Assembly: GCF_000372805.1 (NCBI RefSeq)
Contig: NZ_KB889840.1
Coordinates: 4,055 to 68,054, forward strand
Length of the DNA: 64,000 nt
Reading direction: 5' to 3'
Origin: Marinobacter gelidimuriae
GTDB lineage: Bacteria > Pseudomonadota > Gammaproteobacteria > Pseudomonadales > Oleiphilaceae
This document shows positions 1-8,834 of the stretch, piece after piece. Position 1 is the stretch's first letter. Every line of letters starts with the position of its first letter. Under the pieces are notes generated by a model. It had not been told where the DNA came from. It saw only the letters and a program-made list of their open reading frames with translations, and searched no databases. Position numbers and translations under genes: made by a program.

Positions 1-2
1 TG

Positions 3-232
3 GTTTCAATCCACGCGCCCGCAGGGGGCGCGACAATGTTTCGTTCCAAGCTGGCGACTTAATCAGAGTTTCAATCCACGCGCCCGCAGGGGGCGCGACC
101 TGCGCAGCATACTCGCCTTCGGTTGCTATGAGCTGTTTCAATCCACGCGCCCGCAGGGGGCGCGACGATTCGATGGCGCTCATAACGTCGGCAATGGTTT
201 GTTTCAATCCACGCGCCCGCAGGGGGCGCGAC
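3..232 (-). CRISPR. Type I-C CRISPR array, leader-proximal end
   Basis: Four copies of a 32-bp repeat lie at 3-34, 68-99, 135-166 and 201-232, identical by eye, separated by spacers of 33, 35 and 34 bp. On the minus strand each repeat ends in GTGGATTGAAAC and contains a GC-rich palindrome (GCGCCC...GGGCGC), which is the type I-C repeat form. The cas genes end at 410 on the same strand, so transcription and spacer acquisition run from 232 towards 1. The copy at 201-232 is therefore the newest repeat. The array continues past the left edge, so its full length is unknown. Spacer origins cannot be told from sequence alone. Confidence 0.98.
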
Positions 233-409
233 TGCCCGATCATATCTCATTGATAACGGGCGATCTACAGTGCAAAGATCGCTAACGTATTTCATAACGA
301 TTATTTGCGCGCTACAACTTCGCGCTAAAAACGAACAAAGCCAGTCCCATCACCGGAACTGGCCTTGCGCTAACATCACGGGTTTTTAATGAGCACTTCC
401 GGTTAGCGT
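233..409 (-). promoter_or_regulatory. CRISPR leader
   Basis: This is the only non-coding stretch between cas2 and the first repeat, so it should hold the array promoter and the adaptation signals. Close to the repeat is a perfect 7-bp inverted repeat (260-266 and 276-282, GCGATCT/AGATCGC, 9-nt loop), which could be a leader-anchoring or protein-binding motif. Further out, 337-366 forms a hairpin (AAGCCAGT/ACTGGCCTT). On the minus strand it is followed by a T-rich stretch and may end the cas transcript. No protein gene is seen here. The role of each element is inferred. Confidence 0.75.
337..366 (-). terminator. Possible terminator after cas2
   Basis: An inverted repeat (338-345 with 358-366) encloses a 12-nt loop. 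On the minus strand it is followed by CTTTGTTCGTTTTTA. It lies 44 bp past the cas2 stop and before the first repeat, a position expected for separating the cas mRNA from the array transcript. The stem is short, so this call is tentative. Confidence 0.4.
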
Positions 410-703
410 TTACAAAATCATCGCGTCTCGGAAAATGTCTGGTGCAGGTTTGGCACCATGGTGTTCAATACGGTTCTTCCAGTTTTTACCCAACTTATAA
501 AATCGGAGACTGTCTTTTTCAGGGTTATAAAGTCGGAGCAATTGATCTCTAAAAAAAGCCCACTGAGCTGGGTCAATCTCACATTCAAAAACAGAATATT
601 GAACCCTTACGCCATAATCCAAACAGGCTTTAGCAACACGTCTCAACCGTGCCGCGCCACCAGAATCCTCCATCGAGATGTCATAGGTTATAAGTACCAT
701 CAT
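410..703 (-). CDS. cas2: CRISPR-associated endonuclease Cas2
   Basis: A 97-residue protein opening with MMVLITYDIS, the beta1 strand of the Cas2 ferredoxin-like fold with its conserved aspartate, followed by a VAKACLDYGVRVQYSVFEC segment typical of type I-C Cas2. Cas2 forms the central dimer of the Cas1-Cas2 integrase that inserts new spacers at the leader end of the array. Length is usual for the family. It starts 9 bp after the cas1 stop and is the last gene of the cas operon. Two adjacent ATG codons could start it; the first is used here. Confidence 0.95.
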   Translation of the reverse strand: MMVLITYDISMEDSGGAARLRRVAKACLDYGVRVQYSVFECEIDPAQWAFFRDQLLRLYNPEKDSLRFYKLGKNWKNRIEHHGAKPAPDIFRDAMIL

Positions 704-712
704 TTCAAACTA

Positions 713-1732
713 CTACCTGAGTACGCATGGCGGATATCGCTCCAGATCGCCTCTTAAATGACGAGCAAGCAGCATGGCCTGAATGTGGGGAATGATGCCT
801 ATCAGTACTTTTTCTTTGAGGAATGGATGCATCACTTCTTGCTGCTTTCTTTCTTGGTAGGCAATCAGTAACTGTTTCCGCGCGTCGTCAGCTAATCTGA
901 CGGCACCCGAAGCTTCGGTTATAAAATCCGACGCTTTTAGCTGCCGTCGATTGATCAAGCTCAAAACCAATCTATCCGCCAGCCAGGGCCGGAACTCCTC
1001 AAGCAGATCTTGCGCCAAACTATCTCTTCCTGGTCGGTCTGCGTGCAAAAAACCAACCTGCGGATCTAGACCAACTCCGTTCAATGCCGCACTGATATCC
1101 TGACCTAAAATGGAATAAACGAATGATAGGAGTGCATTAACTGGATCGCGAGGTGGGCGGCGATTGCGCCCGGTAAATGGGAAGTCGCCTCGCAGCTTTT
1201 CATTAATGAGCAGCTCAAAAACGGAAAAATAGGTGGCTGCAGCGTCGCCTTCAATTCCGCGTAACGAATCCAGATTATTGGTGTGCCGTGCCATACGTAC
1301 AGATGCGGCCAAATGCTTCACCGCATGCTCGATTGGAGCACTAACACCGTGGTTACGCTTATGGCGTAGAAGAACATTTCTTCCACCCACCAGTTTTGCA
1401 GCTATCACCGAACGGGCAATTTCCAGCATTTTTTGCTCATCTGCATGATATTGCGCCCGACGCAGCAGAACATTGCCGGACGCTTTACCCTGAAGTCGGC
1501 CATAAAAACGGCCATATTCAGTAAAAAATGCAAGGTTAACGCCCTTTTCTCCACAAAAACCCATCAGCGCTGGTGACACCAAAACATTACCAAAGCAGAA
1601 AACTCCAGAGACCGAGTGAATCGGAAGCTGCATCAGTTTTTTACGCTCATGCTCGATAACGATGGTTTCTCTCTCTTTATGAACATATGCGCCCTGTCGC
1701 GTGATGTAGAGGCTGTTTTGAAGTTTCTTCAT
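713..1732 (-). CDS. cas1: CRISPR-associated endonuclease/integrase Cas1 (type I-C)
   Basis: 339 residues with the I-C Cas1 opening (MKKLQNSLYITRQGAYVHKE), a beta-rich N-terminal half and the alpha-helical catalytic half. The catalytic half holds the conserved acidic and histidine segments (LRGIEGDAAATYF, then GLDPQVGFLHADRPGRDSLA). Cas1 cuts and joins prespacers into the repeat together with Cas2. The ATG overlaps the cas4 stop by 4 bp (1729-1732), so translation is probably coupled. Full length, with no damage visible. Confidence 0.97.
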   Translation of the reverse strand: MKKLQNSLYITRQGAYVHKERETIVIEHERKKLMQLPIHSVSGVFCFGNVLVSPALMGFCGEKGVNLAFFTEYGRFYGRLQGKASGNVLLRRAQYHADEQKMLEIARSVIAAKLVGGRNVLLRHKRNHGVSAPIEHAVKHLAASVRMARHTNNLDSLRGIEGDAAATYFSVFELLINEKLRGDFPFTGRNRRPPRDPVNALLSFVYSILGQDISAALNGVGLDPQVGFLHADRPGRDSLAQDLLEEFRPWLADRLVLSLINRRQLKASDFITEASGAVRLADDARKQLLIAYQERKQQEVMHPFLKEKVLIGIIPHIQAMLLARHLRGDLERYPPCVLR

Positions 1733-2355
1733 TGGGCCTCTCCGTCGTCGAAAAGGTCTTCAACATAACGAGTACTTCGGTCTCGACTCAGTAACTTGGG
1801 GTTGCACAAATCGTAGAGCGAACAGGCATCGCACTTTTTTTCATAGACTGCCAGTGGGGTTTCGCCGCTGATCAGCAATTGACGTACTTTCTGAATAACG
1901 TGGTGGGTCTCCTCACGTAGCTCATCGGTAAATGCCACTTCATCTCTGCGACGAGTCTGCCAATACCAAAGCGCGCCTGAGCGCACAGGTTGCCCTCTCA
2001 TTTCTTCAAGGCACAATCCTTGAGCGCACAGCTGAACTCGGTCCGAACTGTCCTTCTTCGGCTTTCCTCTTTTGTACTCAACCGGTTTCACTGCGTTGGT
2101 CGATAGGTCAATCTCAACCAAATCCAACTTACCCGTTAGGCCGATTGTTTCTGCACTCACAAGAACACCTCGCTCATAGCGCGTTCCTTTACGAGTTTCA
2201 GGCGGACCATTATCGACTCGTTTATGCAACACTTGCCCTTGCGCCGTCAGCCAGTTCTCAGCCCATAACTGCTCGTTATGAATTAACGCACACTGTCTGG
2301 GGCAGAAGGCATAATGCTGCAACGCAGAGAGCGGAATGAGCTTTTCGTCCTGCAT
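1729..2355 (-). CDS. cas4: CRISPR-associated exonuclease Cas4
   Basis: 208 residues from the chosen ATG at 2355 (MQDEKLIPLSALQHYAFCPR). An upstream in-frame ATG at 2403 lies inside the antitoxin gene and would add 16 residues not seen in the family; the 2355 start has GAGG in front. Four cysteines for an iron-sulphur cluster are present: one pair in FCPRQC near the N-terminus and CDACSLYDLC at the C-terminus. A RecB-like nuclease core (KLDLVEID, then VEYKRGK) lies between. Cas4 trims prespacers and selects the PAM for the Cas1-Cas2 complex. It overlaps cas1 by 4 bp. Confidence 0.95.
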   Translation of the reverse strand: MQDEKLIPLSALQHYAFCPRQCALIHNEQLWAENWLTAQGQVLHKRVDNGPPETRKGTRYERGVLVSAETIGLTGKLDLVEIDLSTNAVKPVEYKRGKPKKDSSDRVQLCAQGLCLEEMRGQPVRSGALWYWQTRRRDEVAFTDELREETHHVIQKVRQLLISGETPLAVYEKKCDACSLYDLCNPKLLSRDRSTRYVEDLFDDGEAQ

Positions 2356-2371
2356 TGGCGACGGGGCCTCC

Positions 2372-2596
2372 CTAAGCCGCGAACTGAATGACCTCAACCT
2401 CATGATTCAGTTTCATGGCTTTCTCTGCCATCGCGAGGGTTTTACCCGAGATTTCATCGCTCAGGTAATATTCGCCACAGTTTTCACAAATATCTGCCGG
2501 CACTTTCTTAATCACTATTGTTGCCTCACCGCGGGTCAACGTGACAGTGGTGAAGCCAGAATAGGTTTCACCCTGCTTGCAAATTACGCATTTCAT
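2372..2596 (-). CDS. YgiT/MqsA-type zinc-finger antitoxin inside the cas operon
   Basis: 74 residues with two CxxC pairs (MKCVICKQGE and ICENCGEYY), as in the N-terminal zinc finger of MqsA and in YgiT-type small proteins, then a short helical tail. In known pairs such a protein follows a DUF4258 toxin gene. Here the remains of exactly such a toxin end at 2597, one base before this ATG. The helix-turn-helix half of full MqsA is missing, as is usual for the short form. It lies between cas7 and cas4, an atypical place for a toxin-antitoxin gene. Function as an antitoxin is inferred from motif and partner. Confidence 0.8.
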   Translation of the reverse strand: MKCVICKQGETYSGFTTVTLTRGEATIVIKKVPADICENCGEYYLSDEISGKTLAMAEKAMKLNHEVEVIQFAA

Positions 2597-2826
2597 TCAA
2601 GACCTCCTGGTTTTGAAGTCATCAGCCCAAATGGCCAGCGCTGGATAGTATGCTGTGATCACGTAACAGGCATCGTTTTCCGAGGCTTGCGACACCACAA
2701 CATGAATCGCTTTTTCGCCCACCCAGCCGAGCCGAAGCTGGCTTGGATGCGGCCTGTCATCAGGCCTCTCTCGAACATTCTCCTAAGCGCATGGCCGGTG
2801 AACGATATCGATGAACATTGTTTCAT
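2597..2826 (-). pseudogene. Broken DUF4258-type toxin gene
   Basis: An ATG at 2826 opens MKQCSSISFTGHALRRMFERG, matching the conserved N-terminus of DUF4258 toxins. Shortly after, the frame is lost. A different frame then reads PDDRPHPSQLRLGW, EKAIHVVVSQ, YVITAYYPALAIWADDFKTR up to a TGA at 2597-2599, which matches the C-terminal half of the same family. About 15-17 codons that normally join the two halves appear to be missing, so this looks like an internal deletion whose size is not a multiple of three. The stop abuts the ATG of the zinc-finger antitoxin gene. I conclude the toxin is inactive. Family assignment is from memory of its motifs. Confidence 0.75.
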
Positions 2827-2869
2827 CCCTGATCAAACTCCCTCTGACACTACAATGCAAGGTGCTAGC

Positions 2870-3742
2870 TCAGTCCAGAAGTGCCGACAGCTCAATACCT
2901 TTTGGCAGTCTATCGCGGTGAACAGTGACCTCATAATCTTTGAAATCCCGCGCCGGACCATCAGAAACTTTGTGGATTTCTATCAGTTCAAACAGCTTTC
3001 TGGCAGGGGCATTACCAAGCGCGGATTCGTGCTTGAACACGTAAAGGGCGCAGGGCGACATTTCACCACGACTGGCTGAACGATCATGATCCAGCATATT
3101 GATCAACGCATCCCAGAACAGCTCCAGGTCTTCTTCACTGAAACCTGTCTGCCCAGCCAAGTTGGCAGAAACATAACCATGGCAACGGTAAAGGCCGTAG
3201 GGAATCGTAAACTTACGACCCATTGTGCGGTTGTCACCGCCTTGTTGTTCCGCCTCTTTTTCAGTCGTGACGGCCATGCGGGTGATGCTGTGCTCCGCAC
3301 TGACGACGGGATCAATACTTCTGGCAAAATTCATTTGAATTGGGCCGCGAACCTGACCAGTATTCACCTCAGTCGACATAACGGCGCCAAAGGTGCGAAT
3401 GTCAAAAAAATTCTGGCACATCCACTGGGTTATTCGCTTTGCATCTTCTTCTTTCTTGGGCAGCTTCTTTGACTCGTGCTTCAGATCGAGCGCCTCATAC
3501 GCACGCAAATTGCTGCGGTTCAAAACCGCCTTTTCTTTAATGTAAATTTCAAACGGTGGAGTTTCTTCTTTTACCATGCCCACGTAATTACGTATTTTAC
3601 GCTTAAGGCACACGTCCGTAACCAGCCCTTGGCCCGTTTCAGCATCGATTCTCGGCAGGTTGCCTGCATCGGGATCACCGTTCGGGTTACCGTCTTTAAC
3701 ATCAAACAGAAAAACAAACTCATAACGGTTATTCAGGCTCAT
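2870..3742 (-). CDS. cas7c: Type I-C Cascade backbone protein Cas7 (Csd2)
   Basis: 290 residues with the Csd2 opening ([20 protein letters not shown]) and the conserved middle ([24 protein letters not shown]). Several copies of Cas7 coat the crRNA in the interference complex. The ATG overlaps the cas8c stop by 4 bp. It is followed by the toxin-antitoxin insertion, not directly by cas4 as in most I-C loci. Confidence 0.96.
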   Translation of the reverse strand: MSLNNRYEFVFLFDVKDGNPNGDPDAGNLPRIDAETGQGLVTDVCLKRKIRNYVGMVKEETPPFEIYIKEKAVLNRSNLRAYEALDLKHESKKLPKKEEDAKRITQWMCQNFFDIRTFGAVMSTEVNTGQVRGPIQMNFARSIDPVVSAEHSITRMAVTTEKEAEQQGGDNRTMGRKFTIPYGLYRCHGYVSANLAGQTGFSEEDLELFWDALINMLDHDRSASRGEMSPCALYVFKHESALGNAPARKLFELIEIHKVSDGPARDFKDYEVTVHRDRLPKGIELSALLD

Positions 3743-4131
3743 GCTTCAGCTCCTTCGGTTTGTACTTTGCTTGTTTCCGTGCCTTTTTTTGTAAACAGTT
3801 CCTGGCGCTGATGGTAGTAGCCGATAGCAAACAGGCCCTGATCTTCCAGCGGCAAGTGAGCGGGAAACTCATTGATGTCGGCCATAACCGCAGCAATTCG
3901 TTTTTCCATATTCACCCGTTGTCCGTGGTGAGGTAACTTTTTCAGGTGGTGGGCGTGGAGCCGCATTAGCGTGCCAAAAACTGCTCTTGGGGTGCAACTG
4001 GCACTGCTGTAATAACGATCCCGAATGGTTGCGTTAAGACCAGGGTTAGCGTCGGTTTGCAGTTTTTCCAAAATCGCAAACAGGCAACCCAGCCGATAAC
4101 CAATCCGCTTTTCTTCAGGGTTGTAAGCCAT
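3739..4131 (-). CDS. cas11c: Cas11c small subunit from an internal start in cas8c
   Basis: In type I-C systems the small subunit Cas11c is known to be made from an internal start near the 3' end of cas8c. Here an in-frame ATG (residue 466 of Cas8c, [15 protein letters not shown]) is preceded by AAGGA with a 7-nt gap. It would give a 130-residue helical protein ending at the Cas8c stop. Position and size agree with the known case. The site is seen directly; its use is inferred. Confidence 0.6.
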   Translation of the reverse strand: MAYNPEEKRIGYRLGCLFAILEKLQTDANPGLNATIRDRYYSSASCTPRAVFGTLMRLHAHHLKKLPHHGQRVNMEKRIAAVMADINEFPAHLPLEDQGLFAIGYYHQRQELFTKKGTETSKVQTEGAEA

Positions 4132-5526
4132 AGTAATTTCCTTGTTGCTGGACTGCCGATAACGGTACAAACGGTTGAGGTAGCCTTTGATAAGGCTCGC
4201 GCGATGAAAGCTTATGTGCCCCTGCTCTGCTTTAATGCGTTTTATAGCGGCCTGAAGTAGGCTTGCAGGCAAAGGCAGCCCCATTAAAATGCTGCGAACA
4301 GTCTCTCCGATTAGATGTGGAGGAAGATTTTCGTCTTTGCCCAGTAATGCGGTGGAACGCAACAGCGGCTTTAAAGGCGGGTACTCGAAATTCCTGGAGA
4401 TGATCTCAGTATCTTTGAACCACTGCCCTAAGCGCTCACTAAATTCTGCAACAGTACCCACCTGCCAGAAGCGGATGGAAATGCGCGCAGCATTGGGGGA
4501 CAAACCGAGCAAGTAAAAACGTTCTCTTCCTTCCGAATTATGTGCAGCGCCACTGTGCAGGCTTTCGAAAAGTTGTTTGACTGCTCTGGTGCCCTGCTCT
4601 GGGTCATCTTTCGGAGCATCATTGAAAAACGATGACATATCGGCCTCCAACGCATTTTCACCGGAAGACCACCAGATCATGGATGTCTCATTCAGTTGCA
4701 ACCGCGTCGGACTGTCTGTGCGCAATAGCTGATTTAAAGCGGTCGTGTATTTAAAAGCAGCGTCTTCGCCAACCGGTGCGTTATTTCCTTTGTCTTTACC
4801 CCAAGAGCTGAACGAATCAATATTAAAAGAAACGATGTTTGCACCTGCCATCTGCGCGCCCCAAACGCCTTTTACGGAGGGATGCAGGCGGGCAATATTC
4901 GTTTTCTCACCCGTTACCAGACAGGTACCAAGCTCATTATCACCAACTGATGGCCGCTCGTGAATCCAGCTTTGTACCTGAGCTGACTGACAGATCAGGT
5001 GATTTTCGGTCACCAGTTGAAACGTCAGATTACAACCGGGTATTTTCAGGCACTCCTGAAATTCCGGCGATGCCCTGACTTTTTCTTTCTCGGCTTCGTT
5101 CGCCAGGAATGCGTGTACAGCCTTCACACCGTCATCGTTTTGTACTTCCTTATGCAAGTTGCTAACAAGCTCAATAAAGGCCTGATGTTGCTTCGCCGCC
5201 ATATCGGTTTCTTTGGCGCTAGGATCACTGCCAGGTCGGGCCATTTTTGGTTGATTCAGTACATAGCCGTAGTGATCCCAAAGACAGTACGCAGTTTCAT
5301 AAGCCTTACCGCCCATACGCTTTGGGCCTTGGGGAACAATGAAACTTTGTGCGACTGGTTTTCCTTTATCCTGCAGTTCTCGCGTGTCCCGAAGCAAGAT
5401 AAAGCGGCCGTCCTCGCTCAATACGATTACAAACGGAATTTCTTTATCCTCGAACCCAGGCGGAGGCAGTGGATTATCCGTTGCTTTTTTACGATCGTAG
5501 TATTCGCACAAGGCTTGCAAAATCAT
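3739..5526 (-). CDS. cas8c: Type I-C Cascade large subunit Cas8c (Csd1)
   Basis: 595 residues with the typical Csd1 start ([13 protein letters not shown]), followed by a long mixed region and an alpha-helical C-terminus. Cas8c recognises the PAM and starts R-loop formation. The gene overlaps cas5 upstream (5523-5526) and cas7 downstream (3739-3742), giving a tightly coupled operon. The C-terminal part carries an internal start for Cas11c, listed separately. Length is in the usual range. Confidence 0.95.
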   Translation of the reverse strand: MILQALCEYYDRKKATDNPLPPPGFEDKEIPFVIVLSEDGRFILLRDTRELQDKGKPVAQSFIVPQGPKRMGGKAYETAYCLWDHYGYVLNQPKMARPGSDPSAKETDMAAKQHQAFIELVSNLHKEVQNDDGVKAVHAFLANEAEKEKVRASPEFQECLKIPGCNLTFQLVTENHLICQSAQVQSWIHERPSVGDNELGTCLVTGEKTNIARLHPSVKGVWGAQMAGANIVSFNIDSFSSWGKDKGNNAPVGEDAAFKYTTALNQLLRTDSPTRLQLNETSMIWWSSGENALEADMSSFFNDAPKDDPEQGTRAVKQLFESLHSGAAHNSEGRERFYLLGLSPNAARISIRFWQVGTVAEFSERLGQWFKDTEIISRNFEYPPLKPLLRSTALLGKDENLPPHLIGETVRSILMGLPLPASLLQAAIKRIKAEQGHISFHRASLIKGYLNRLYRYRQSSNKEITMAYNPEEKRIGYRLGCLFAILEKLQTDANPGLNATIRDRYYSSASCTPRAVFGTLMRLHAHHLKKLPHHGQRVNMEKRIAAVMADINEFPAHLPLEDQGLFAIGYYHQRQELFTKKGTETSKVQTEGAEA

Positions 5527-6185
5527 CCGCGCACCTCCGGACTGTGCCGGGCGGGCACGGTCAGGCTGCCATGTTCCATGTGAGCCCGAAAGAACAAAGG
5601 CGTCGGTGAAGCAGGATCCGAATAATCCAGATCGTAGAGCATAAATCCCAAGTCGCGGGTGTCCTTAATCGGGTCAGGGCTGTCAACATCGCCATCTACC
5701 AATGCGAAATCACAGGTGAACTCACGGCACCCCAGGTACGGTTGATTAAAACACTGGCCTTTTTCCGCGCGACGCCGAAACATATCCGCAAATTTCGCCG
5801 GTGAATCTTGCGGCCCCGCTTTGACTGTCATCGTGAATTCGCCGTGCAGTCGATAACGAACATCTTTTAAAAGTAGACTGGCTCTTTGTTGGCGCTCTTC
5901 ATCAACATAAATACCGAGATGGCCAGAACCATTTTTCATCGCCGTCTGCGCAGTGCGGGCAGAAACAATCGACTCAACTTCGTTACGCCTGATGTTCATC
6001 CACTTAACAGGATTTAGCACTTCAATCCGAGTGATATGCCATTGAATTGCAGGTTTCCAGAGAATGGCTTCAAAGATCGCTCGGGCAGCGGAGGGCGTAA
6101 TCACGTCGTAACTGACCCGCTCAACTTTCATTTCGGGCCGTGTAAAACACGCGAACTCACCACTGATTTCCAGACAAAATCCCAT
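5523..6185 (-). CDS. cas5c: Type I-C Cascade protein Cas5 (pre-crRNA processing)
   Basis: 220 residues with the Cas5c opening (MGFCLEISGEFACFTRPEMKVERVSYDVITPSAARAI, given here in shortened form as the segments MGFCLEISGEFACF and YDVITPSAARAIFE). In I-C systems, which lack Cas6, Cas5c itself cuts the precursor crRNA and holds the 5' handle. AGGAG sits 5-6 nt before the ATG. The gene follows cas3 by 8 bp and overlaps cas8c by 4 bp. Full length. Confidence 0.95.
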   Translation of the reverse strand: MGFCLEISGEFACFTRPEMKVERVSYDVITPSAARAIFEAILWKPAIQWHITRIEVLNPVKWMNIRRNEVESIVSARTAQTAMKNGSGHLGIYVDEERQQRASLLLKDVRYRLHGEFTMTVKAGPQDSPAKFADMFRRRAEKGQCFNQPYLGCREFTCDFALVDGDVDSPDPIKDTRDLGFMLYDLDYSDPASPTPLFFRAHMEHGSLTVPARHSPEVRG

Positions 6186-6193
6186 ATTTTCTC

Positions 6194-8482
6194 CTAAATC
6201 ACACTACCCGCCGCAGACAGTAGATTGCCAGGTGGCTGCATGCCCCAAACCGGGTGGTAATTGCTGGTTTCAATAACAAATTTGCCAGCACGTTCGTACA
6301 AAGCGCCGGCAGAATGAAGTTGCTTAGCGAGTCTTTCTGGCAGAGTGACGCTGTAGCGCTGGAGTTTCCGATGGGCCCATTTTTGTGAAGAGTCTTTCTC
6401 CAGTGCGGCCAACCAAATATGTACCGGGCTTTCTTCATGCCCTTCCGGGCAGAAAGGCACCACAACGCCGATACCGACGTCGTCAATCAGTCGGAATTTT
6501 TTGGCGGCCTCCCTGAATTGAATCTCTAAAGGCGCGTCCGGCGAAGTCTTTGCGTGCAGTAACTCGCAAATTCCGTGAGCATCCCGGTTGCCCAGGTAAT
6601 TCAATTTGGTGAAAAATGCCTGCATAGCCGCAGGGCTGAAGGGGTCGTCGAGTTGGCCGCTCTTGAGCAGTTCCAGAGTCGTTTGGGCCGCCTGGCGCAG
6701 AAAACCTGGCGGCGGTAAGGTTTCAGGCTGAAACACAACCACCCTGCCGGGTTGGGGCATTTTGCCCTCGCGGTTACAGCGCCCGGCAGCCTGGGCTATC
6801 GAATCCAGGCCAGCCATTGCGCGAAAGACAACTGGAAAATCAACATCGACACCCGCCTCAATCAGCTGGGTGCTGATCACCCGAAGAGGCGTTGTATCAC
6901 CATTACGCCTTGCTATCAGTTTCTGACGAATCTCCTTGAGTGCCACAGAGCGATGTTCCGCACACATATTGGCCGATAGATGATAGGTATCCCCATCATC
7001 CGGCAAAAGTTCGTAGACTGTTTTAGCATCTTGGCGTTTGTTAACAATAACCAGAGCGCAGGCTTCATTGGCGACCTGCCATGCAAGGCTTTCCCACGTT
7101 GTAGGTTGGTCAACATTTTGCGGAAGTTCAATCTCGACTCGCTTTAGATTCTGGGCCAGGCCAATTGGGTCAGGAATAATTTCGCTTATGTTGCTCAAAC
7201 CTTCGTGGAGGGTTCGGTCAAAGGCATCCGTTTGTTGGCCCAGTTCAGGTTGGGTCGCAGTACAGAGAACCCAGGTCACGCCGAAATGATCGCTCATCTG
7301 TTGCATGGCTTGCGTAATCGGTGCATGAAAATCCCGGGGAACCTGCTGTGCTTCGTCCAGAATGATGATGCTGTTAACCAGGTTATGCAGCTTTCGACAA
7401 CGGCTTGTGCGGGATGCAAACAGTGACTCAAACAGCTGGACATTGGTTGTCACAATAAGAGGCGCATCCCAGTTTTCAGCTGCCAGTCTGGAGCCGGCGT
7501 TTTCAGCACGCTGATCAATATCCAGGCTGCTATGGTGTTCCAGCACAGCGGTGTCCCCAAGAAACTTCCGGAATACGTCCGCGTTTTGTTCGATGATGCT
7601 AGTAAAGGGAATGGCATAGACGATTCGGGACTTGCCATGCTGCTTTGCGTGCTCAAGGGCAAACCCCAAACTGGCCAGCGTTTTACCGCCGCCTGTCGGC
7701 ACGGTGAGGCTAAAAATACCAGGGGCTTCATAGGCTTCGCGGTGGCATGCTTCAAAAATCGATTTCCGAATGACGTTCAGAGGCGTTTGCTCGGCGTTTT
7801 TCTGAAGCGTGCTCATTTTGTCGAAAAACAGACTATGAAGTTCATCTAACTGCGGGTATTGGTTTCTTTTATCAACCTTTTCAGGAGACATATAACTTTC
7901 TGTATCCAGAAAGTCAGCGTCAACAAGGCTTGAAAACAGGATGCGCATCCAGAGAGCAATAGATTTCAAACTGCGTGCCGCACCTGGAACAGCGGGTTGC
8001 TCTGCCGTTAACAGTTGTTCTGGGATCCCAGCGGCAAGAGACTCTTGGTATTCTTTTGTTGCTTCAGCAAGCCGGTGTTCCAAAGACCCCCGGCCTCCCG
8101 ACCAATCTGGTAGTCCAGCGTGATGTCCACTGATGAGATAAGCCAGAATGTAGCCTGGAATAGACGGCCACTGATTAATTGCGTGAACGGCGCCAGCTGT
8201 GGAATGCGTAACTCTGGGAGAGTGCGCTCCCTGTTCAACATGTGCGTTCTCACGCTCAAAGCCGGATGCATCACGGATGTACATTTGAAAGCCGGACCGG
8301 TACTTGCCCAGATCGTGCCAAAGCCCTGCAGCAAAACCCCAAGCTTCTGACTGGCACTTTTTGGTGGAGCGCGCGCTTAATTCCGCCACTTTTTCGAGAT
8401 GTTCATGAAGCAGGTGGGGCTCGGACCAGCCCCCTTTAGAATCTTGTTTAACGTGAGCGATATAGCTAACTTGTTCAGTCAC
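6194..8482 (-). CDS. cas3: CRISPR-associated helicase-nuclease Cas3
   Basis: 762 residues starting at a GTG. An N-terminal HD nuclease domain shows WHDLGK (HD at 56-57) and a later GHHAGLPDW. The superfamily 2 helicase follows, with Walker A VPTGGGKT (about 261-268), a DEAQ box (376-379, where many Cas3 proteins have DEAH), CTATQPE and the motif VI region AQAAGRCNREG. Cas3 is recruited by Cascade to degrade target DNA. First gene of the operon. No damage is seen, so interference is probably functional. Confidence 0.97.
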   Translation of the reverse strand: MTEQVSYIAHVKQDSKGGWSEPHLLHEHLEKVAELSARSTKKCQSEAWGFAAGLWHDLGKYRSGFQMYIRDASGFERENAHVEQGAHSPRVTHSTAGAVHAINQWPSIPGYILAYLISGHHAGLPDWSGGRGSLEHRLAEATKEYQESLAAGIPEQLLTAEQPAVPGAARSLKSIALWMRILFSSLVDADFLDTESYMSPEKVDKRNQYPQLDELHSLFFDKMSTLQKNAEQTPLNVIRKSIFEACHREAYEAPGIFSLTVPTGGGKTLASLGFALEHAKQHGKSRIVYAIPFTSIIEQNADVFRKFLGDTAVLEHHSSLDIDQRAENAGSRLAAENWDAPLIVTTNVQLFESLFASRTSRCRKLHNLVNSIIILDEAQQVPRDFHAPITQAMQQMSDHFGVTWVLCTATQPELGQQTDAFDRTLHEGLSNISEIIPDPIGLAQNLKRVEIELPQNVDQPTTWESLAWQVANEACALVIVNKRQDAKTVYELLPDDGDTYHLSANMCAEHRSVALKEIRQKLIARRNGDTTPLRVISTQLIEAGVDVDFPVVFRAMAGLDSIAQAAGRCNREGKMPQPGRVVVFQPETLPPPGFLRQAAQTTLELLKSGQLDDPFSPAAMQAFFTKLNYLGNRDAHGICELLHAKTSPDAPLEIQFREAAKKFRLIDDVGIGVVVPFCPEGHEESPVHIWLAALEKDSSQKWAHRKLQRYSVTLPERLAKQLHSAGALYERAGKFVIETSNYHPVWGMQPPGNLLSAAGSVI

Positions 8483-8834
8483 GAGCTTCCCTTTTCATGC
8501 TTTCCGAATGTCGGCACTCTTATCTCTGCTCCAGCCTAGACGAAAACCAGCGACCCCCCCCTATCGCGCTCCAAGTCCAAGATATGGCTTGTGACAAGAC
8601 AGTCAGAAATACCAGTTAATGCGGTCGACAGCTACACCACTAAATAACTTACAACCTTCTGACTTGGAAACCAACCATCACACCCTTTTAATACATCTCT
8701 GTTGTAATAAAAGGGTGTAGCTGCCGAACAGGCAGATCGGAAATAACAACTGCAGACGTCAATTAAACCAGCGCGCTTCAATCCCAAGCAGGCAAGGCAT
8801 TAACACGAAGCTCGGCTTAGCGCTGAACTTTGCC
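8483..8834. other. Intergenic region upstream of cas3 with a 15-bp inverted repeat
   Basis: No gene is seen in these 352 bp between cas3 and phoU, both read leftwards. The region should hold the cas operon promoter and the end of the pst transcript. A near-perfect 15-bp inverted repeat (8680-8694 and 8704-8718; one mismatch, 9-nt loop; arms ACACCCTTTTAATAC/GTAATAAAAGGGTGT) has no T-tract after it, so an operator is as likely as a terminator. A run of eight C residues lies at 8554-8561. No clear -35/-10 pair was identified. Confidence 0.5.

Noticed and set aside
71..295. 74-residue minus-strand open frame through the CRISPR array
   Set aside because: It is only the repeat read as protein (a VAPPAGAWIET unit recurs with each repeat). 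It has no ribosome site and crosses the leader.
2336..3079. 247-residue plus-strand frame opposite cas4, the antitoxin gene and cas7
   Set aside because: It runs antisense to several well-supported genes and shows no family motif.
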